From Candidatus Spechtbacteria bacterium RIFCSPHIGHO2_02_FULL_43_15b (GTDB taxonomy: Bacteria > Patescibacteriota > Minisyncoccia > Spechtbacterales > HO2-43-30): DNA of 56,632 bases. Every line of letters begins with the position of its first letter. Positions within the stretch are counted from its first letter, which is position 1. Below, in pieces: positions 1 through 9,556 of this stretch. The position numbers and the translations under genes are program-made. The DNA lies in contig MHOE01000024.1 of NCBI GenBank assembly GCA_001819985.1, positions 4,704 to 61,335 on the forward strand, in the 5' to 3' direction. The notes below the pieces were generated by a model. The model ran no database searches, was not told the origin of the DNA, and was given only the letters and a program-made list of their open reading frames with translations.

Positions 1-1273
<1,273 letters not shown>

Positions 1274-1514
1274 TTGTACAACAAATTCTAGAGCTCTTCT
1301 CAAACTCGCGTAAAGCGAGCCAAGAAGTGCTGTATTTGCTACAAGTTATTTAGTCCTTCTCGTCTTTCGCTTTCGCTCAAGCTGGGAAGGACAATGTGTT
1401 TTGCATACTTACCCGCAAACGGGTTTGTATAGAAAACACTCGATATGCACCATATAAAGCACATAAAACGCACAAGCTTATTCACTTTTCAATGAGCTAA
1501 TGAGCTTATATTAA

Positions 1515-1544
1515 ATACTAGCGCAAAACCTCTAAATTAGTCAA
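1515..1544 (-). promoter_or_regulatory. Putative sigma70 promoter of the rRNA transcript
   Basis: Minus strand TTGACT - 18 nt - TAGTAT upstream of the 16S. Two hairpins lie in the leader (GTGTTTT..AAAACAC with ACCCG/CGGGT, and GTCCTTC..GAAGGAC). Confidence 0.5.
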
Positions 1545-1608
1545 TACTCCGCTCCGGACTTTTGGAATCGGGGCTTTAACAATCCAAGTACACGATTTTT
1601 CGGTCAAG

Positions 1609-2376
1609 CTAAGCGCTGTTACAGTCACGCTCGGCACGACGCCACTCTTCTATCTTCTTATGGTCCCCTGACAACAAAACTTCCGGTACTTTCCACTCAA
1701 CTTTTTTGCCCTTGCTTTTGCCGCCTCGACTCTTTCCGCCCGCCCCTCCAGCTCTTTGCGTCGAACGCGTTCCTTTATTAGACGGACTAAACACCGCCGG
1801 CCGCGTGTAAACGGGATGCTCATACTTCACTCCAGTTGAAAATGACTCGCCTTCTTTCGATGATTCCCTGCCTATAACTCCCGGGATCATACGGCTCACC
1901 GCGTCAACGACAAGCATCGCCGGGACTTCTCCTCCAGTTATTACATACTCTCCGATAGAAAGCTCTTCGTCCGCTATATGCTTTGCCACGCGTTCATCAA
2001 CCCCCTTGTAATGCCCCGCTATAAAAATCAGCTGGTCGTATCGCGAAAGTTCCCGGACTTTCTTCTGCGTTAAGACCTTGCCTTTTGCGGATAACAGAAT
2101 CACTCTTTTCCTCGCTGTTTTTCCTTTCACCTTTAACGGCGCCATTTTCTTTACCACTCTGACTCCCTCGTATATGGGTTCTACTTTCATAACCATGCCG
2201 GGTATTCCTCCGTACGCCGCGTCGTCTGTAATTTTGTGCTTATCCTTTGTATAATCCCTTAAATTGTGCACTCTTATTTTTATCTTTTTATTCTTCTGCG
2301 CCCTGCCCAAAATAGAACTATTAAAATAGCCCGGAAACATTTCTGGAAAAATTGTCAGAATATCAAAAGTTATCAT
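1609..2376 (-). CDS. trmD: tRNA (guanine-N1-)-methyltransferase TrmD
   Basis: MITFDILTIFPEMF.., DDAAYGGIPGMVMKVEP, SIGEYVITGGEVPAMLVVDAVSRMIPGVIG motifs. Internal Met chosen as start. Confidence 0.96.
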   Translation of the reverse strand: MITFDILTIFPEMFPGYFNSSILGRAQKNKKIKIRVHNLRDYTKDKHKITDDAAYGGIPGMVMKVEPIYEGVRVVKKMAPLKVKGKTARKRVILLSAKGKVLTQKKVRELSRYDQLIFIAGHYKGVDERVAKHIADEELSIGEYVITGGEVPAMLVVDAVSRMIPGVIGRESSKEGESFSTGVKYEHPVYTRPAVFSPSNKGTRSTQRAGGAGGKSRGGKSKGKKVEWKVPEVLLSGDHKKIEEWRRAERDCNSA

Positions 2377-2468
2377 GAAACTTTCGGTATAAAACAAAAC
2401 ATACTGCGTAAGCGAACGCATATAAAGCTCGACAAAAATTATGTTTTAAGTTTTATTACGACCTAACG

Positions 2469-2503
2469 AAAACCGTGCCACGAAAAATCATAGCACGGTT
2501 TTC
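2469..2503 (-). terminator. Hairpin terminator after khpA
   Basis: AAAACCGTGC ... GCACGGTTTT inverted repeat. Confidence 0.7.
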
Positions 2504-2534
2504 ATATGTTGATAAGCCAAAAGCTTATCGAGTT

Positions 2535-2849
2535 TTATATACTAAGATCGCCTACCGCGTCATCTACGCTGGTTCTTGGTGCCCTTGATCCGCCTTCCGG
2601 CTCTTCGATCTTAAGGTTTACTCGCGCGTTATTCTTCAATCCGACTATTCGAAGGAGTGAACGAATGGATCGAGCGGTAGAACCTCTCTTTCCTATTATT
2701 TGACCCATATCTTCAGCGTGTACTGAAAGGGTTATTAACACACCCATTTCATCAACTTTTCTGCCGGTTTTTACATCATCCGGATGGTCAACTAAGGATT
2801 TAACAAGGTACTCAAGAAATTCTTGGTCAACAGACTTTGATGTAGCCAT
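2535..2849 (-). CDS. khpA: KH-domain RNA-binding protein (KhpA/YlqC family)
   Basis: Single KH domain with MGQIIGKRGSTARSIRSLL; ~104 aa. Confidence 0.88.
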   Translation of the reverse strand: MATSKSVDQEFLEYLVKSLVDHPDDVKTGRKVDEMGVLITLSVHAEDMGQIIGKRGSTARSIRSLLRIVGLKNNARVNLKIEEPEGGSRAPRTSVDDAVGDLSI

Positions 2850-2909
2850 GTTTTGTGAATTCTCGCTTCGTTGATCGTTATTATAACGAAGCCAGATCAT
2901 TCCTCAATC

Positions 2910-3029
2910 TTAATTCCATATCAGCATCCGCATATACATATCCGTATATGTGCGGAGCAAGCCTCGCCAGACACACAACCGCACCTGACGGGCAAACGAC
3001 CTTTCCTTACGACTGCGGTAAATCAACAT
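2910..3029 (-). CDS. Putative 39-aa Arg-rich leader ORF upstream of khpA (MLIYRSRKERSFARQVRLCVWRGLLRTYTDMYMRMLIWN)
   Basis: Not in the ORF track (<60 aa). GGAG 9 nt before ATG. Directly downstream of a consensus promoter (3074-3102). Confidence 0.4.
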   Translation of the reverse strand: MLIYRSRKERSFARQVRLCVWRGLLRTYTDMYMRMLIWN

Positions 3030-3073
3030 ATAATTATTCTCCGCAAACGCAAGGAAATGTTCTGTATGCCCTG

Positions 3074-3102
3074 ATTATACCAAAATATAAAAAATTTGTC
3101 AA
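3074..3102 (-). promoter_or_regulatory. Consensus sigma70 promoter
   Basis: TTGACA - AATTTTTTATATTTTGG (17 nt) - TATAAT on the minus strand. Confidence 0.85.
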
Positions 3103-3115
3103 GGGTAAATATGGC

Positions 3116-3505
3116 CTATTTCTCGGGTGTAGGAGCGCTACTCCCGTCCGCTACCGCCGATTCGGCCTTAGGATTTTTTTCTACTGATGCATTTGCTTCC
3201 GTTACCGCCTTATCCGCCTCTGGCTCCGCTGACTTTTTGGATTTTTTATGCACAGCGATTTTTTTGCCTTCCAAAATACCGCAAGAAATAAGCATATTTT
3301 TAGCGCTATCCGAAGGAATGGCTCCTTTTGAAATCCAATATTCGATACGCTCTTTCTTGAAAGACCTGTCTTTTTTAAGAGGATCGTAATGACCCAGCAC
3401 CTCTAAAAATCTTCCCGACTGGGAAGATGATCTCTGCGGCAAAACCGCCAACCTGTAATTTGGCCTGTTTCTTTTTCCGTTCCGTATTAATCTTATTCTT
3501 AACAT
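3116..3505 (-). CDS. rpsP: 30S ribosomal protein S16 (bS16) with a charged C-terminal extension
   Basis: MLRIRLIRNGKRNRPNYRLAVLPQRSSSQSGRFLEVLGHYDP. Confidence 0.97.
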   Translation of the reverse strand: MLRIRLIRNGKRNRPNYRLAVLPQRSSSQSGRFLEVLGHYDPLKKDRSFKKERIEYWISKGAIPSDSAKNMLISCGILEGKKIAVHKKSKKSAEPEADKAVTEANASVEKNPKAESAVADGSSAPTPEK

Positions 3506-3513
3506 ATTAACTA

Positions 3514-3542
3514 TTATTATCCGAAATAACCTTTTGTGTCAA
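3514..3542 (-). promoter_or_regulatory. Putative sigma70 promoter of rpsP (predicted leaderless transcript)
   Basis: TTGACA - 17 nt - TAATAA; the ATG lies ~9 nt downstream of the -10 box. Confidence 0.65.
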
Positions 3543-3598
3543 CTCTTATTTAGTTTAAGAATCCTAATATAAAAACTAGGATCCTCTCGCCTCGAATA

Positions 3599-3630
3599 TA
3601 AAAAATTCCGCTTAGATAGCGGAATTTTAT
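3599..3630 (-). terminator. Intrinsic terminator after ftsH
   Basis: AAAATTCCGCT atcta AGCGGAATTTT followed by T-rich sequence. Confidence 0.8.
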
Positions 3631-3633
3631 TTA

Positions 3634-5442
3634 CTACATATCCGAGGAAAGCACTTGCTGAAGCTCCTCGCCTTCGAGTATCTCGACGGCCAAAACCTTT
3701 TTTGCTAGATATTCCAGCTTTTTCCTGTACTTTTCTAATATAGTCCTTGCCTCAAACTCGGCTTGTCTGATTATCAGATTTATTTCGTTGTCTATTTTCT
3801 CCGCGACCGCCTCGCTGTAACTAGGCCCATTCGCGAATTCTTTGCCCAAAAAAACTACATCCTGGCCCCCGCCAAAACTAATAGGTCCGAGCGAGCTCAT
3901 CCCATATTTTATCACCATGTCTCTTGCGATATTAGTAGCCCGCTCGAGATCATTCGAAGAGCCGGTTGTCACATCATTAAAAACCAATCTCTCGGCAATT
4001 TGCCCGGCCATCAGCACGGCAAGAGTAATCTTCAACTGCTTCATTGACCAGTACGACCGGTCTTCCTCCGGAATCTGCTGGGTATACCCTCCGGCAATAC
4101 CCCTTGGAATTATCGTAATTTTATGGACCGGGTCCGCTCCGTCCATATTATGAGCTACCACCGCGTGCCCGGCTTCGTGGTACGCGGTAATTTCGCGTTC
4201 CTTTTCGCTTGTCTTTCGGCTTTTCATTGCCGGTCCAGCTATAACGCGATCTACTGCTTCGCCGAAATCCTCGGCTTCGATCAATGTTTTTGATTTCCTT
4301 GCGGCAAGTATCGCCGCTTCGTTCATTACATTGGCTAAGTCGGCTCCGGAAAACCCGTGCGTCCGCCTTGCTATAATCCGCAGATCAACGCTCGGAGAAA
4401 TCGGCTTGCCCTTAGCATGAACCTGGAGTATCTGCTCCCTGCCCTTAAGATCCGGGAGAGGCATAATAACGCGCCGGTCAAACCTGCCCGGCCGCAAAAG
4501 CGCTGGGTCCAAAATATCCGGTCTGTTTGTCGCCGCTATAACAATGACATTAGTGAACGAGTTGAATCCGTCCATTTCCGTAAGCATCTGGTTTAATGTC
4601 TGCTCCCGCTCGTCGTGACCTCCGCCTAAACCGCTTCCCCGATGACGCCCTACGGCATCAATTTCGTCAATGAATACAATCGCCGGCGCATTCGCCTTCG
4701 CGCGAAAAAAAAGATCCCTCACGCGAGCCGCGCCTACACCCACGAACATTTCCACAAATTCGCTTCCGCTTGTGGAAAAAAAGGGCACTCCCGCTTCTCC
4801 CGCGACAGCGCGGCTTATGAGGGTCTTACCCGTCCCCGGGGGGCCTATAAGCAACACGCCTTTCGGAATTTTAGCGCCCATACTTTGAAATCTTTCCGGC
4901 GATTTTAAGAATTCCACTATTTCCGCAAGCTCTTGCTTCGGCTCCTCGGCCCCTGCTACATCCTCAAATTTTACGCTAGGTACCTCTTCCGCGGGAAACC
5001 TTTTTGCTTTACTCCTGCCCAATCCCCCGACCCAGTCCGCTCCTTGCCCGCGCGACGACCTTTGCATTAGAACAAACATAAAGTACAATAAAAAAATCAG
5101 CGGAAACAGACTAAGCAGGGAAGACAGGAGATTTCCGGATTGCACAACTGAAATTTCGACATCCTTTCCCGCTTCTACGCCCCTAACGCTAAGCATTTCG
5201 TATAGTGATACACCGCTTTCTTTGCGCGAAGTGAAAGTTTCGTTATTTTTTGTTACAATACTCAAATTATTCCCGTTAACATCTATTCTCAATATTTCTC
5301 CGCGCTCTGCCATTGATATTACGGAGCCAATAGGCAAATTCTTGCTTGATTCTCCTCGTGGTAGTATCGAATACAAAATTAAGAATCCAAAAATTATTAC
5401 CGCTATAACAATTAAACTTTTAGACGAGCCAAAACCCCTCAT
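3634..5442 (-). CDS. ftsH: ATP-dependent zinc metalloprotease FtsH
   Basis: AAA+ Walker [12 protein letters not shown] region, HEAGH zinc motif, N-terminal TM segments. Confidence 0.98.
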   Translation of the reverse strand: MRGFGSSKSLIVIAVIIFGFLILYSILPRGESSKNLPIGSVISMAERGEILRIDVNGNNLSIVTKNNETFTSRKESGVSLYEMLSVRGVEAGKDVEISVVQSGNLLSSLLSLFPLIFLLYFMFVLMQRSSRGQGADWVGGLGRSKAKRFPAEEVPSVKFEDVAGAEEPKQELAEIVEFLKSPERFQSMGAKIPKGVLLIGPPGTGKTLISRAVAGEAGVPFFSTSGSEFVEMFVGVGAARVRDLFFRAKANAPAIVFIDEIDAVGRHRGSGLGGGHDEREQTLNQMLTEMDGFNSFTNVIVIAATNRPDILDPALLRPGRFDRRVIMPLPDLKGREQILQVHAKGKPISPSVDLRIIARRTHGFSGADLANVMNEAAILAARKSKTLIEAEDFGEAVDRVIAGPAMKSRKTSEKEREITAYHEAGHAVVAHNMDGADPVHKITIIPRGIAGGYTQQIPEEDRSYWSMKQLKITLAVLMAGQIAERLVFNDVTTGSSNDLERATNIARDMVIKYGMSSLGPISFGGGQDVVFLGKEFANGPSYSEAVAEKIDNEINLIIRQAEFEARTILEKYRKKLEYLAKKVLAVEILEGEELQQVLSSDM

Positions 5443-5626
5443 CGAAATCTCCTTTCAGCGAAAATTTTTTGCGCTTGGCTAAATTTTTAATGTACTTGCG
5501 GAAACAAACCACCATTTTCAAACTAAACGGTAGCGTTTATATTAGCGACATTATAATACATAATCAAAAAAAGTAAACCCTAAATTCGGTGAAATTAGGG
5601 TAAAACTATTAGAAATCCTATTTGCA

Positions 5627-6313
5627 TCACCACCCCTTTGCTTCCAGCCCGTTCGAAGCCGCGCTTTCCTGGGCTTCCTGCTTGCTTGAACCCTCGCCTT
5701 TCGCCACCATATCTTTATCCAGAAAAACCCCTATAACAAAATGTTTTTCGTGATCAGGCCCCCACTCATCGAGAACCTCGTATGTCGGAGTTACATTCAC
5801 TCGCTCCTGCGCTTCCTCTTGGAAACGGCTTTTTGGATCCTTATACAATTTCTTTTCGATAATTTCAGGCAGATACGGCACTATTTCCCTGCAAACAAAC
5901 TCATCAGCCCCCTCAAATCCCTGGTCAAGATAGATAGCTCCTATAATCGCCTCCATCGCATTCGCGAGTATGTATTCCCGCGCGCGCCCCATATCTTTTG
6001 CTTCTCCTCGCGAAAGAAAAAGAAAATCGTTTATCCCTATATTTTTTGCTATCTGCGCGAGCATCTTGCTGTTTACAAGAGCCGCCCTCCAAGAAGTAAG
6101 CTCGCCTTCGGGGTTCGTGTAATTGCCATATAAATACTTTGTTACCACAAGTTCAAGCACCGCATCACCTAAAAACTCCAGACGCTCGTTGTGCGAAAGC
6201 CGAAATTGAGGATTTTCATTTATGTAAGAACGATGAGTAAGCCCTTGAAGCAAAAGGTCTTTTTCGTTAAACTTGACCCCAAGAGATTCCTCTAAGCTAG
6301 AGAGATCCTTCAT
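5627..6313 (-). CDS. rnc: Ribonuclease III
   Basis: NERLEFLGDAVLELVVTKYLY signature plus C-terminal dsRBD. Confidence 0.97.
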   Translation of the reverse strand: MKDLSSLEESLGVKFNEKDLLLQGLTHRSYINENPQFRLSHNERLEFLGDAVLELVVTKYLYGNYTNPEGELTSWRAALVNSKMLAQIAKNIGINDFLFLSRGEAKDMGRAREYILANAMEAIIGAIYLDQGFEGADEFVCREIVPYLPEIIEKKLYKDPKSRFQEEAQERVNVTPTYEVLDEWGPDHEKHFVIGVFLDKDMVAKGEGSSKQEAQESAASNGLEAKGW

Positions 6314-6426
6314 TGAATTTCAATTTTCTAATTTTCAATTTTCAAACAATATTCCAAATTCCAATTCTCAAAATTTAATCGGCAACTTCTGGATTGTTTG
6401 ACAATTGATAACTGAAAATTTATAAT

Positions 6427-6975
6427 TTAAGAACTTTGTTTTTGCGAAGAATTTCCTTTTTCTTCCGTTAATTCATCCTCTTTTTTCGCGTCTTCTTTCT
6501 TGGGAGACACTTCATCTTTCCCTGGCTCTCCTATTTCTCGATAAATAGTTCCGAGAACTCCATTTACAAATCGGCCCGAGCTTTCCCCGCCAAAATTTTT
6601 GGCAAGCTCGATAGCTTCGTTTATCGCGACCTTTGGAGGCACTTCTTCGCGGTTTCCCCAAAGCAACTCATAGATGCCTATCCTTAAAACATTCCTGTCA
6701 ACTATTGTTATCTGCTCCAGCGGCCATTCCGGAGCGCACTTTTCTATAATCTCATTTACCTTGTCCAAATGCTCTGTGACACCTTTCACTAGATCCTTGA
6801 TAAAACTCGTATCTTCAAGACCGGGACCGAACTCTTTGATATTCGACTCCATTATTTCTTCCAGTAATATTTTTTTCGCGCCGTTTTTTTTACCGCTCTC
6901 GCTGGGCATGCCCCAAAAATCCCACTCGTAGAGCGATTGCATTGCGATACTCCTTGAAAGATGTCTGCTGGCCAT
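6427..6975 (-). CDS. nusB: Transcription antitermination protein NusB
   Basis: [18 protein letters not shown]..; [42 protein letters not shown]. Confidence 0.94.
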   Translation of the reverse strand: MASRHLSRSIAMQSLYEWDFWGMPSESGKKNGAKKILLEEIMESNIKEFGPGLEDTSFIKDLVKGVTEHLDKVNEIIEKCAPEWPLEQITIVDRNVLRIGIYELLWGNREEVPPKVAINEAIELAKNFGGESSGRFVNGVLGTIYREIGEPGKDEVSPKKEDAKKEDELTEEKGNSSQKQSS

Positions 6976-7089
6976 AATTTTTAAGATTCTACTGGAAAAT
7001 TCACTTTTTTAACTTAGAATTTTTAATCTTAACTTACGAACCGTAACTTGCCAAAACTCATACGGCTGTTTGAATTATCAAATTGAAAA

Positions 7090-7374
7090 TTACTTCTTAG
7101 AAAGTTCTTCCATGCCAGATGCGCCGCCCTGCCCTTGCTCTTTCTCGTACGCGGCCTGTTCTTTCTCCCGCTTCTTCTTTTCTTTTTTGTCTAGTTTTGC
7201 AAAAACATTCACCACCTCTCGTTTTTTATATGTCCCGCAATTTACGCATATTCTGTGCGGCAAAATCGCGTTTCCGCATTTTTCACAACGAAAAACTACT
7301 ATCCGCTTCAGAGCGTCGTGCGATCTCCTGTTTCCCTGTCTTGATTTAGTTTTCCTCTGTTTTGGTACTGGCAT
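7090..7374 (-). CDS. rpmF: 50S ribosomal protein L32 (bL32) with C-terminal extension
   Basis: MPVPKQRKTKSRQGNRRSHDAL.. with C-x2-C ... C-x2-C zinc ribbon. Confidence 0.95.
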   Translation of the reverse strand: MPVPKQRKTKSRQGNRRSHDALKRIVVFRCEKCGNAILPHRICVNCGTYKKREVVNVFAKLDKKEKKKREKEQAAYEKEQGQGGASGMEELSKK

Positions 7375-7453
7375 ATAAGTTTAGATTCTCTAAAAATTTG
7401 AGACATTACAATTTACTGGTTTTATATCATGTTTCTATTTTTTTTGCAAATTT

Positions 7454-7477
7454 AATGGGCGCCCGATTGGCGCCCAT
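7454..7477 (-). terminator. Hairpin terminator
   Basis: ATGGGCGCC aatcg GGCGCCCAT just after the 7482 gene stop. Confidence 0.6.
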
Positions 7478-7481
7478 AACT

Positions 7482-7799
7482 TTATCGTTTTGCGAAAAAT
7501 AATGCCCTGATCAGAAAAAATATAATAAGCGCGAAAACTAGAAAAACTATTACGGCACTTGCAAGGCTATACGCGAATTGTAACAATATGGTCCTTGCTA
7601 CATCATTAAAAATTCCAAATAGCACTATAACTACCAAATAAACTACCCACACCCTCGCCCCTATTCTTTTCTTGAGGAATCTGTGCGCGTCTCCCGCTAC
7701 CAGTAAAAAACCCTTAACTATTTCCCATAGAACCTTCGCGGCATTTTTTACAAAAAATCCTGCCGCAGTTTTTATTTTATCCCGCAGTCCCATGCGCAC
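7482..7799 (-). CDS. Small membrane protein of unknown function (~105 aa)
   Basis: Two hydrophobic segments (VWVVYLVVIVLFGIF, AVIVFLVFALIIFFLI). Confidence 0.6.
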   Translation of the reverse strand: MRMGLRDKIKTAAGFFVKNAAKVLWEIVKGFLLVAGDAHRFLKKRIGARVWVVYLVVIVLFGIFNDVARTILLQFAYSLASAVIVFLVFALIIFFLIRALFFAKR

Positions 7800-7875
7800 C
7801 TCCTTTTTATCTTTTGTCCTATGCGGATAGTATCATTTTTAACCCGATAAGTCAAGGTTAAATGAAATCCGCTTG

Positions 7876-8208
7876 CTAATTTTTTTGCTTTCTTTTCCCG
7901 AAAACTCTTAGGAAATTTTCGAGCGTAATATTTTCGTTTCCCGTATCTTTATGCGCGAAACCGTCTTTCTTGCAATCAATGCCTAGTCCCGCGTCATATT
8001 CATTTCTCTTTCTTTCATCTCTTAATGTGCGATACGCTTCGTTTATCCGCTTAAATTTTTCTTCGGATTCGGCAGATTTATTTCTATCCGGATGCCACTT
8101 TTTCGCCAACCTGCGGAATGCCTTGCTTATTTCCTCTTTTGAAGCATTTTCCGAAACTTCCAGAACTTCATAGTGCGTGCTCACTTCATCCTTTTTTCGG
8201 TGGCGCAT
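7876..8208 (-). CDS. J-domain (DnaJ-like) protein
   Basis: [35 protein letters not shown] motif. Confidence 0.92.
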   Translation of the reverse strand: MRHRKKDEVSTHYEVLEVSENASKEEISKAFRRLAKKWHPDRNKSAESEEKFKRINEAYRTLRDERKRNEYDAGLGIDCKKDGFAHKDTGNENITLENFLRVFGKRKQKN

Positions 8209-8215
8209 TTACCCT

Positions 8216-8266
8216 TACAATAACAAACAGCCCGCCTTAGTTCAAGGTGGGCTGTTTGTTATTGTA
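8216..8266 (-). other. Long near-perfect hairpin immediately upstream of the J-domain gene start
   Basis: TACAATAACAAACAGCCC.CCTT ... AAGG.GGGCTGTTTGTTATTGTA; the SD-like AAGGG directly abuts the 3' arm. Confidence 0.85.
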
Positions 8267-8337
8267 GTAAATAATCATAATTCGGAGGAACATCGGTAAT
8301 GCGACTTTCCTTTTTTCGCATATTTATAACCTTATAC

Positions 8338-8371
8338 GAGAAGAGGACTTCCTTTCGAAAATCCTCTTCTC
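8338..8371 (-). other. Perfect 10-bp hairpin in the small-ORF region
   Basis: GAGAAGAGGA ... TCCTCTTCTC. Confidence 0.8.
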
Positions 8372-8391
8372 TATAAAGTTGTAAAATGGTT

Positions 8392-8541
8392 CTACAAGAG
8401 AACCAAAGGTGGAGGAATAAACATAAAGTCGATTACTCCACCATCGGTTGCCTCGTACGCCATCGGATTTGCAAATCTTGCTTGGAATTGGAATTTGTTC
8501 TGATCACTTAACTCTCCATCTCTATACGGATATAGTAGCAT
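8392..8541 (-). CDS. Possible 49-aa (or shorter) ORF ...ARFANPMAYEATDGGVIDFMFIPPPLVLL; start uncertain
   Basis: Open frame; the stop TAG lies at the loop/3'-arm junction of hairpin 8387-8405. The ATG overlaps the promoter spacer (8532-8560), so the real start or coding status is unclear. Confidence 0.3.
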   Translation of the reverse strand: MLLYPYRDGELSDQNKFQFQARFANPMAYEATDGGVIDFMFIPPPLVLL

Positions 8542-8560
8542 ATTCTACGCAAAATGTCAA
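8532..8560 (-). promoter_or_regulatory. Consensus sigma70 promoter with extended -10
   Basis: TTGACA - TTTTGCGTAGAATATGC (17 nt) - TACTAT. Confidence 0.8.
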
Positions 8561-8656
8561 ATAATTTTACGGACGCTATCGCGATGACACTCGTTCCGCG
8601 CTCATAATCCAACTCACAATTCTTTTTATTATAAGCTCGATTATGAGGGGGCGTCA

Positions 8657-8770
8657 TCAAATGATGCGCCCCAGCCATGCCCCCGCAAGGGGGGCAAGGA
8701 CTACCCCTACCCAAAAAATTGGGTCGGGAATCTTTATCTGTAAAATTTTTATTATTACCGTAAATAACAT
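8657..8770 (-). CDS. Putative 37-aa hydrophobic small protein (MLFTVIIKILQIKIPDPIFWVGVVLAPLAGAWLGRII)
   Basis: Not in the ORF track. Strong SD GAGGAG before ATG; consensus promoter upstream (8807-8835); one TM-like segment. Confidence 0.65.
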   Translation of the reverse strand: MLFTVIIKILQIKIPDPIFWVGVVLAPLAGAWLGRII

Positions 8771-8806
8771 AAAAAACTCCTCAAAATTTGCTTCTTAATT
8801 GTTTAC

Positions 8807-8835
8807 ATTATAGCATATCCAGACCATTTTGTCAA
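8807..8835 (-). promoter_or_regulatory. Consensus sigma70 promoter with extended -10
   Basis: TTGACA - AAATGGTCTGGATATGC (17 nt) - TATAAT. Confidence 0.88.
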
Positions 8836-8856
8836 TAGTTTAGGTGGCACAATTCC

Positions 8857-9486
8857 TTAAACCCCCAAATAAAAACTTCTTCTATGGATAGGGCTTACGC
8901 CGTATTTTTGTATCATATTGAAATGCAATTTTGTTCCGTAACCTTTATGAAGGTCGAATCTATATTCGGGATATTTTCTGTGCGCGCGAATCATCATCCC
9001 GTCTCTTGTAACTTTCGCTATTATGGACGCTATCGCGCATAAAGCTATTTTTTCATCCCCCTTAACTACGGCAATCTGATTTCTAGCAATATTTATGTAG
9101 GTTTTTCCATCCAGTATCACAACATCAAAATTCCGGCCGGCTTTCTTCTCCAGTTTCATCACGGCCCTCTTTGCCGCGAGCCTTCTTGCCTCATAAATGT
9201 TTATGCGGTCAATAATTTTTTCCGAAACGCTTGCTATGGCATAGCTAATTTCCGGCAATTCCATAAAAATCTTGTAAAAATCCTCGCGCCTTCTCGCTGT
9301 CAACGCCTTGGAATCGCGTAAATCACCTACGAGTTTTGAGATTATCACCCCAAAGTTTTGAGGCGCTGTAACCGCCGCGGCGGTTACAGCGCCCGCGAGA
9401 GGCCCCACGCCCACTTCATCAACGCCCACCAAAAAATGGCTTCCTTCGCTTATCAATTTTTTTTCGTATGAAAAATCCGGACGCAT
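8857..9486 (-). CDS. rnhB: Ribonuclease HII
   Basis: LVGVDEVGVGPLAGAV; DSKALTARRRE; VVILDGK; IIAKVTRD. Confidence 0.94.
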   Translation of the reverse strand: MRPDFSYEKKLISEGSHFLVGVDEVGVGPLAGAVTAAAVTAPQNFGVIISKLVGDLRDSKALTARRREDFYKIFMELPEISYAIASVSEKIIDRINIYEARRLAAKRAVMKLEKKAGRNFDVVILDGKTYINIARNQIAVVKGDEKIALCAIASIIAKVTRDGMMIRAHRKYPEYRFDLHKGYGTKLHFNMIQKYGVSPIHRRSFYLGV

Positions 9487-9505
9487 AATATTTAAGTATA
9501 ACAAA

Positions 9506-9527
9506 AAAAGGGCCGATATGGCCCTTT
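9506..9527 (-). terminator. Hairpin terminator after the 9557 gene
   Basis: AAAGGGCC atatc GGCCCTTTTTTT on the minus strand. Confidence 0.8.
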
Positions 9528-9556
9528 CGATGTTAAAAAATACTTTTAGTTTCTAG

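Noticed and set aside
2855-3187. 110-aa plus-strand ORF antisense to the khpA leader and rpsP
   Set aside because: It crosses a perfect minus-strand promoter and antisense rpsP; no SD or domain.
6313-6425. AT-rich AATTGAAAATT-type repeats between rnc and nusB as a mobile element
   Set aside because: Imperfect low-complexity intergenic sequence; no terminal structure or ORF.
8216-8560. tmRNA, 6S, SRP RNA or RNase P RNA in the structured gap
   Set aside because: No tRNA-like end with CCA, no GGAAGCAG SRP motif, no GAGGAAAGUCC-type RNase P core found by eye; a covariance-model search would be needed.
8508-8714. 68-aa minus ORF MGRGSPCPPCGGMAGAHH...
   Set aside because: It overlaps, in another frame, the SD-preceded 37-aa ORF and the second promoter; low-complexity composition from hairpins.
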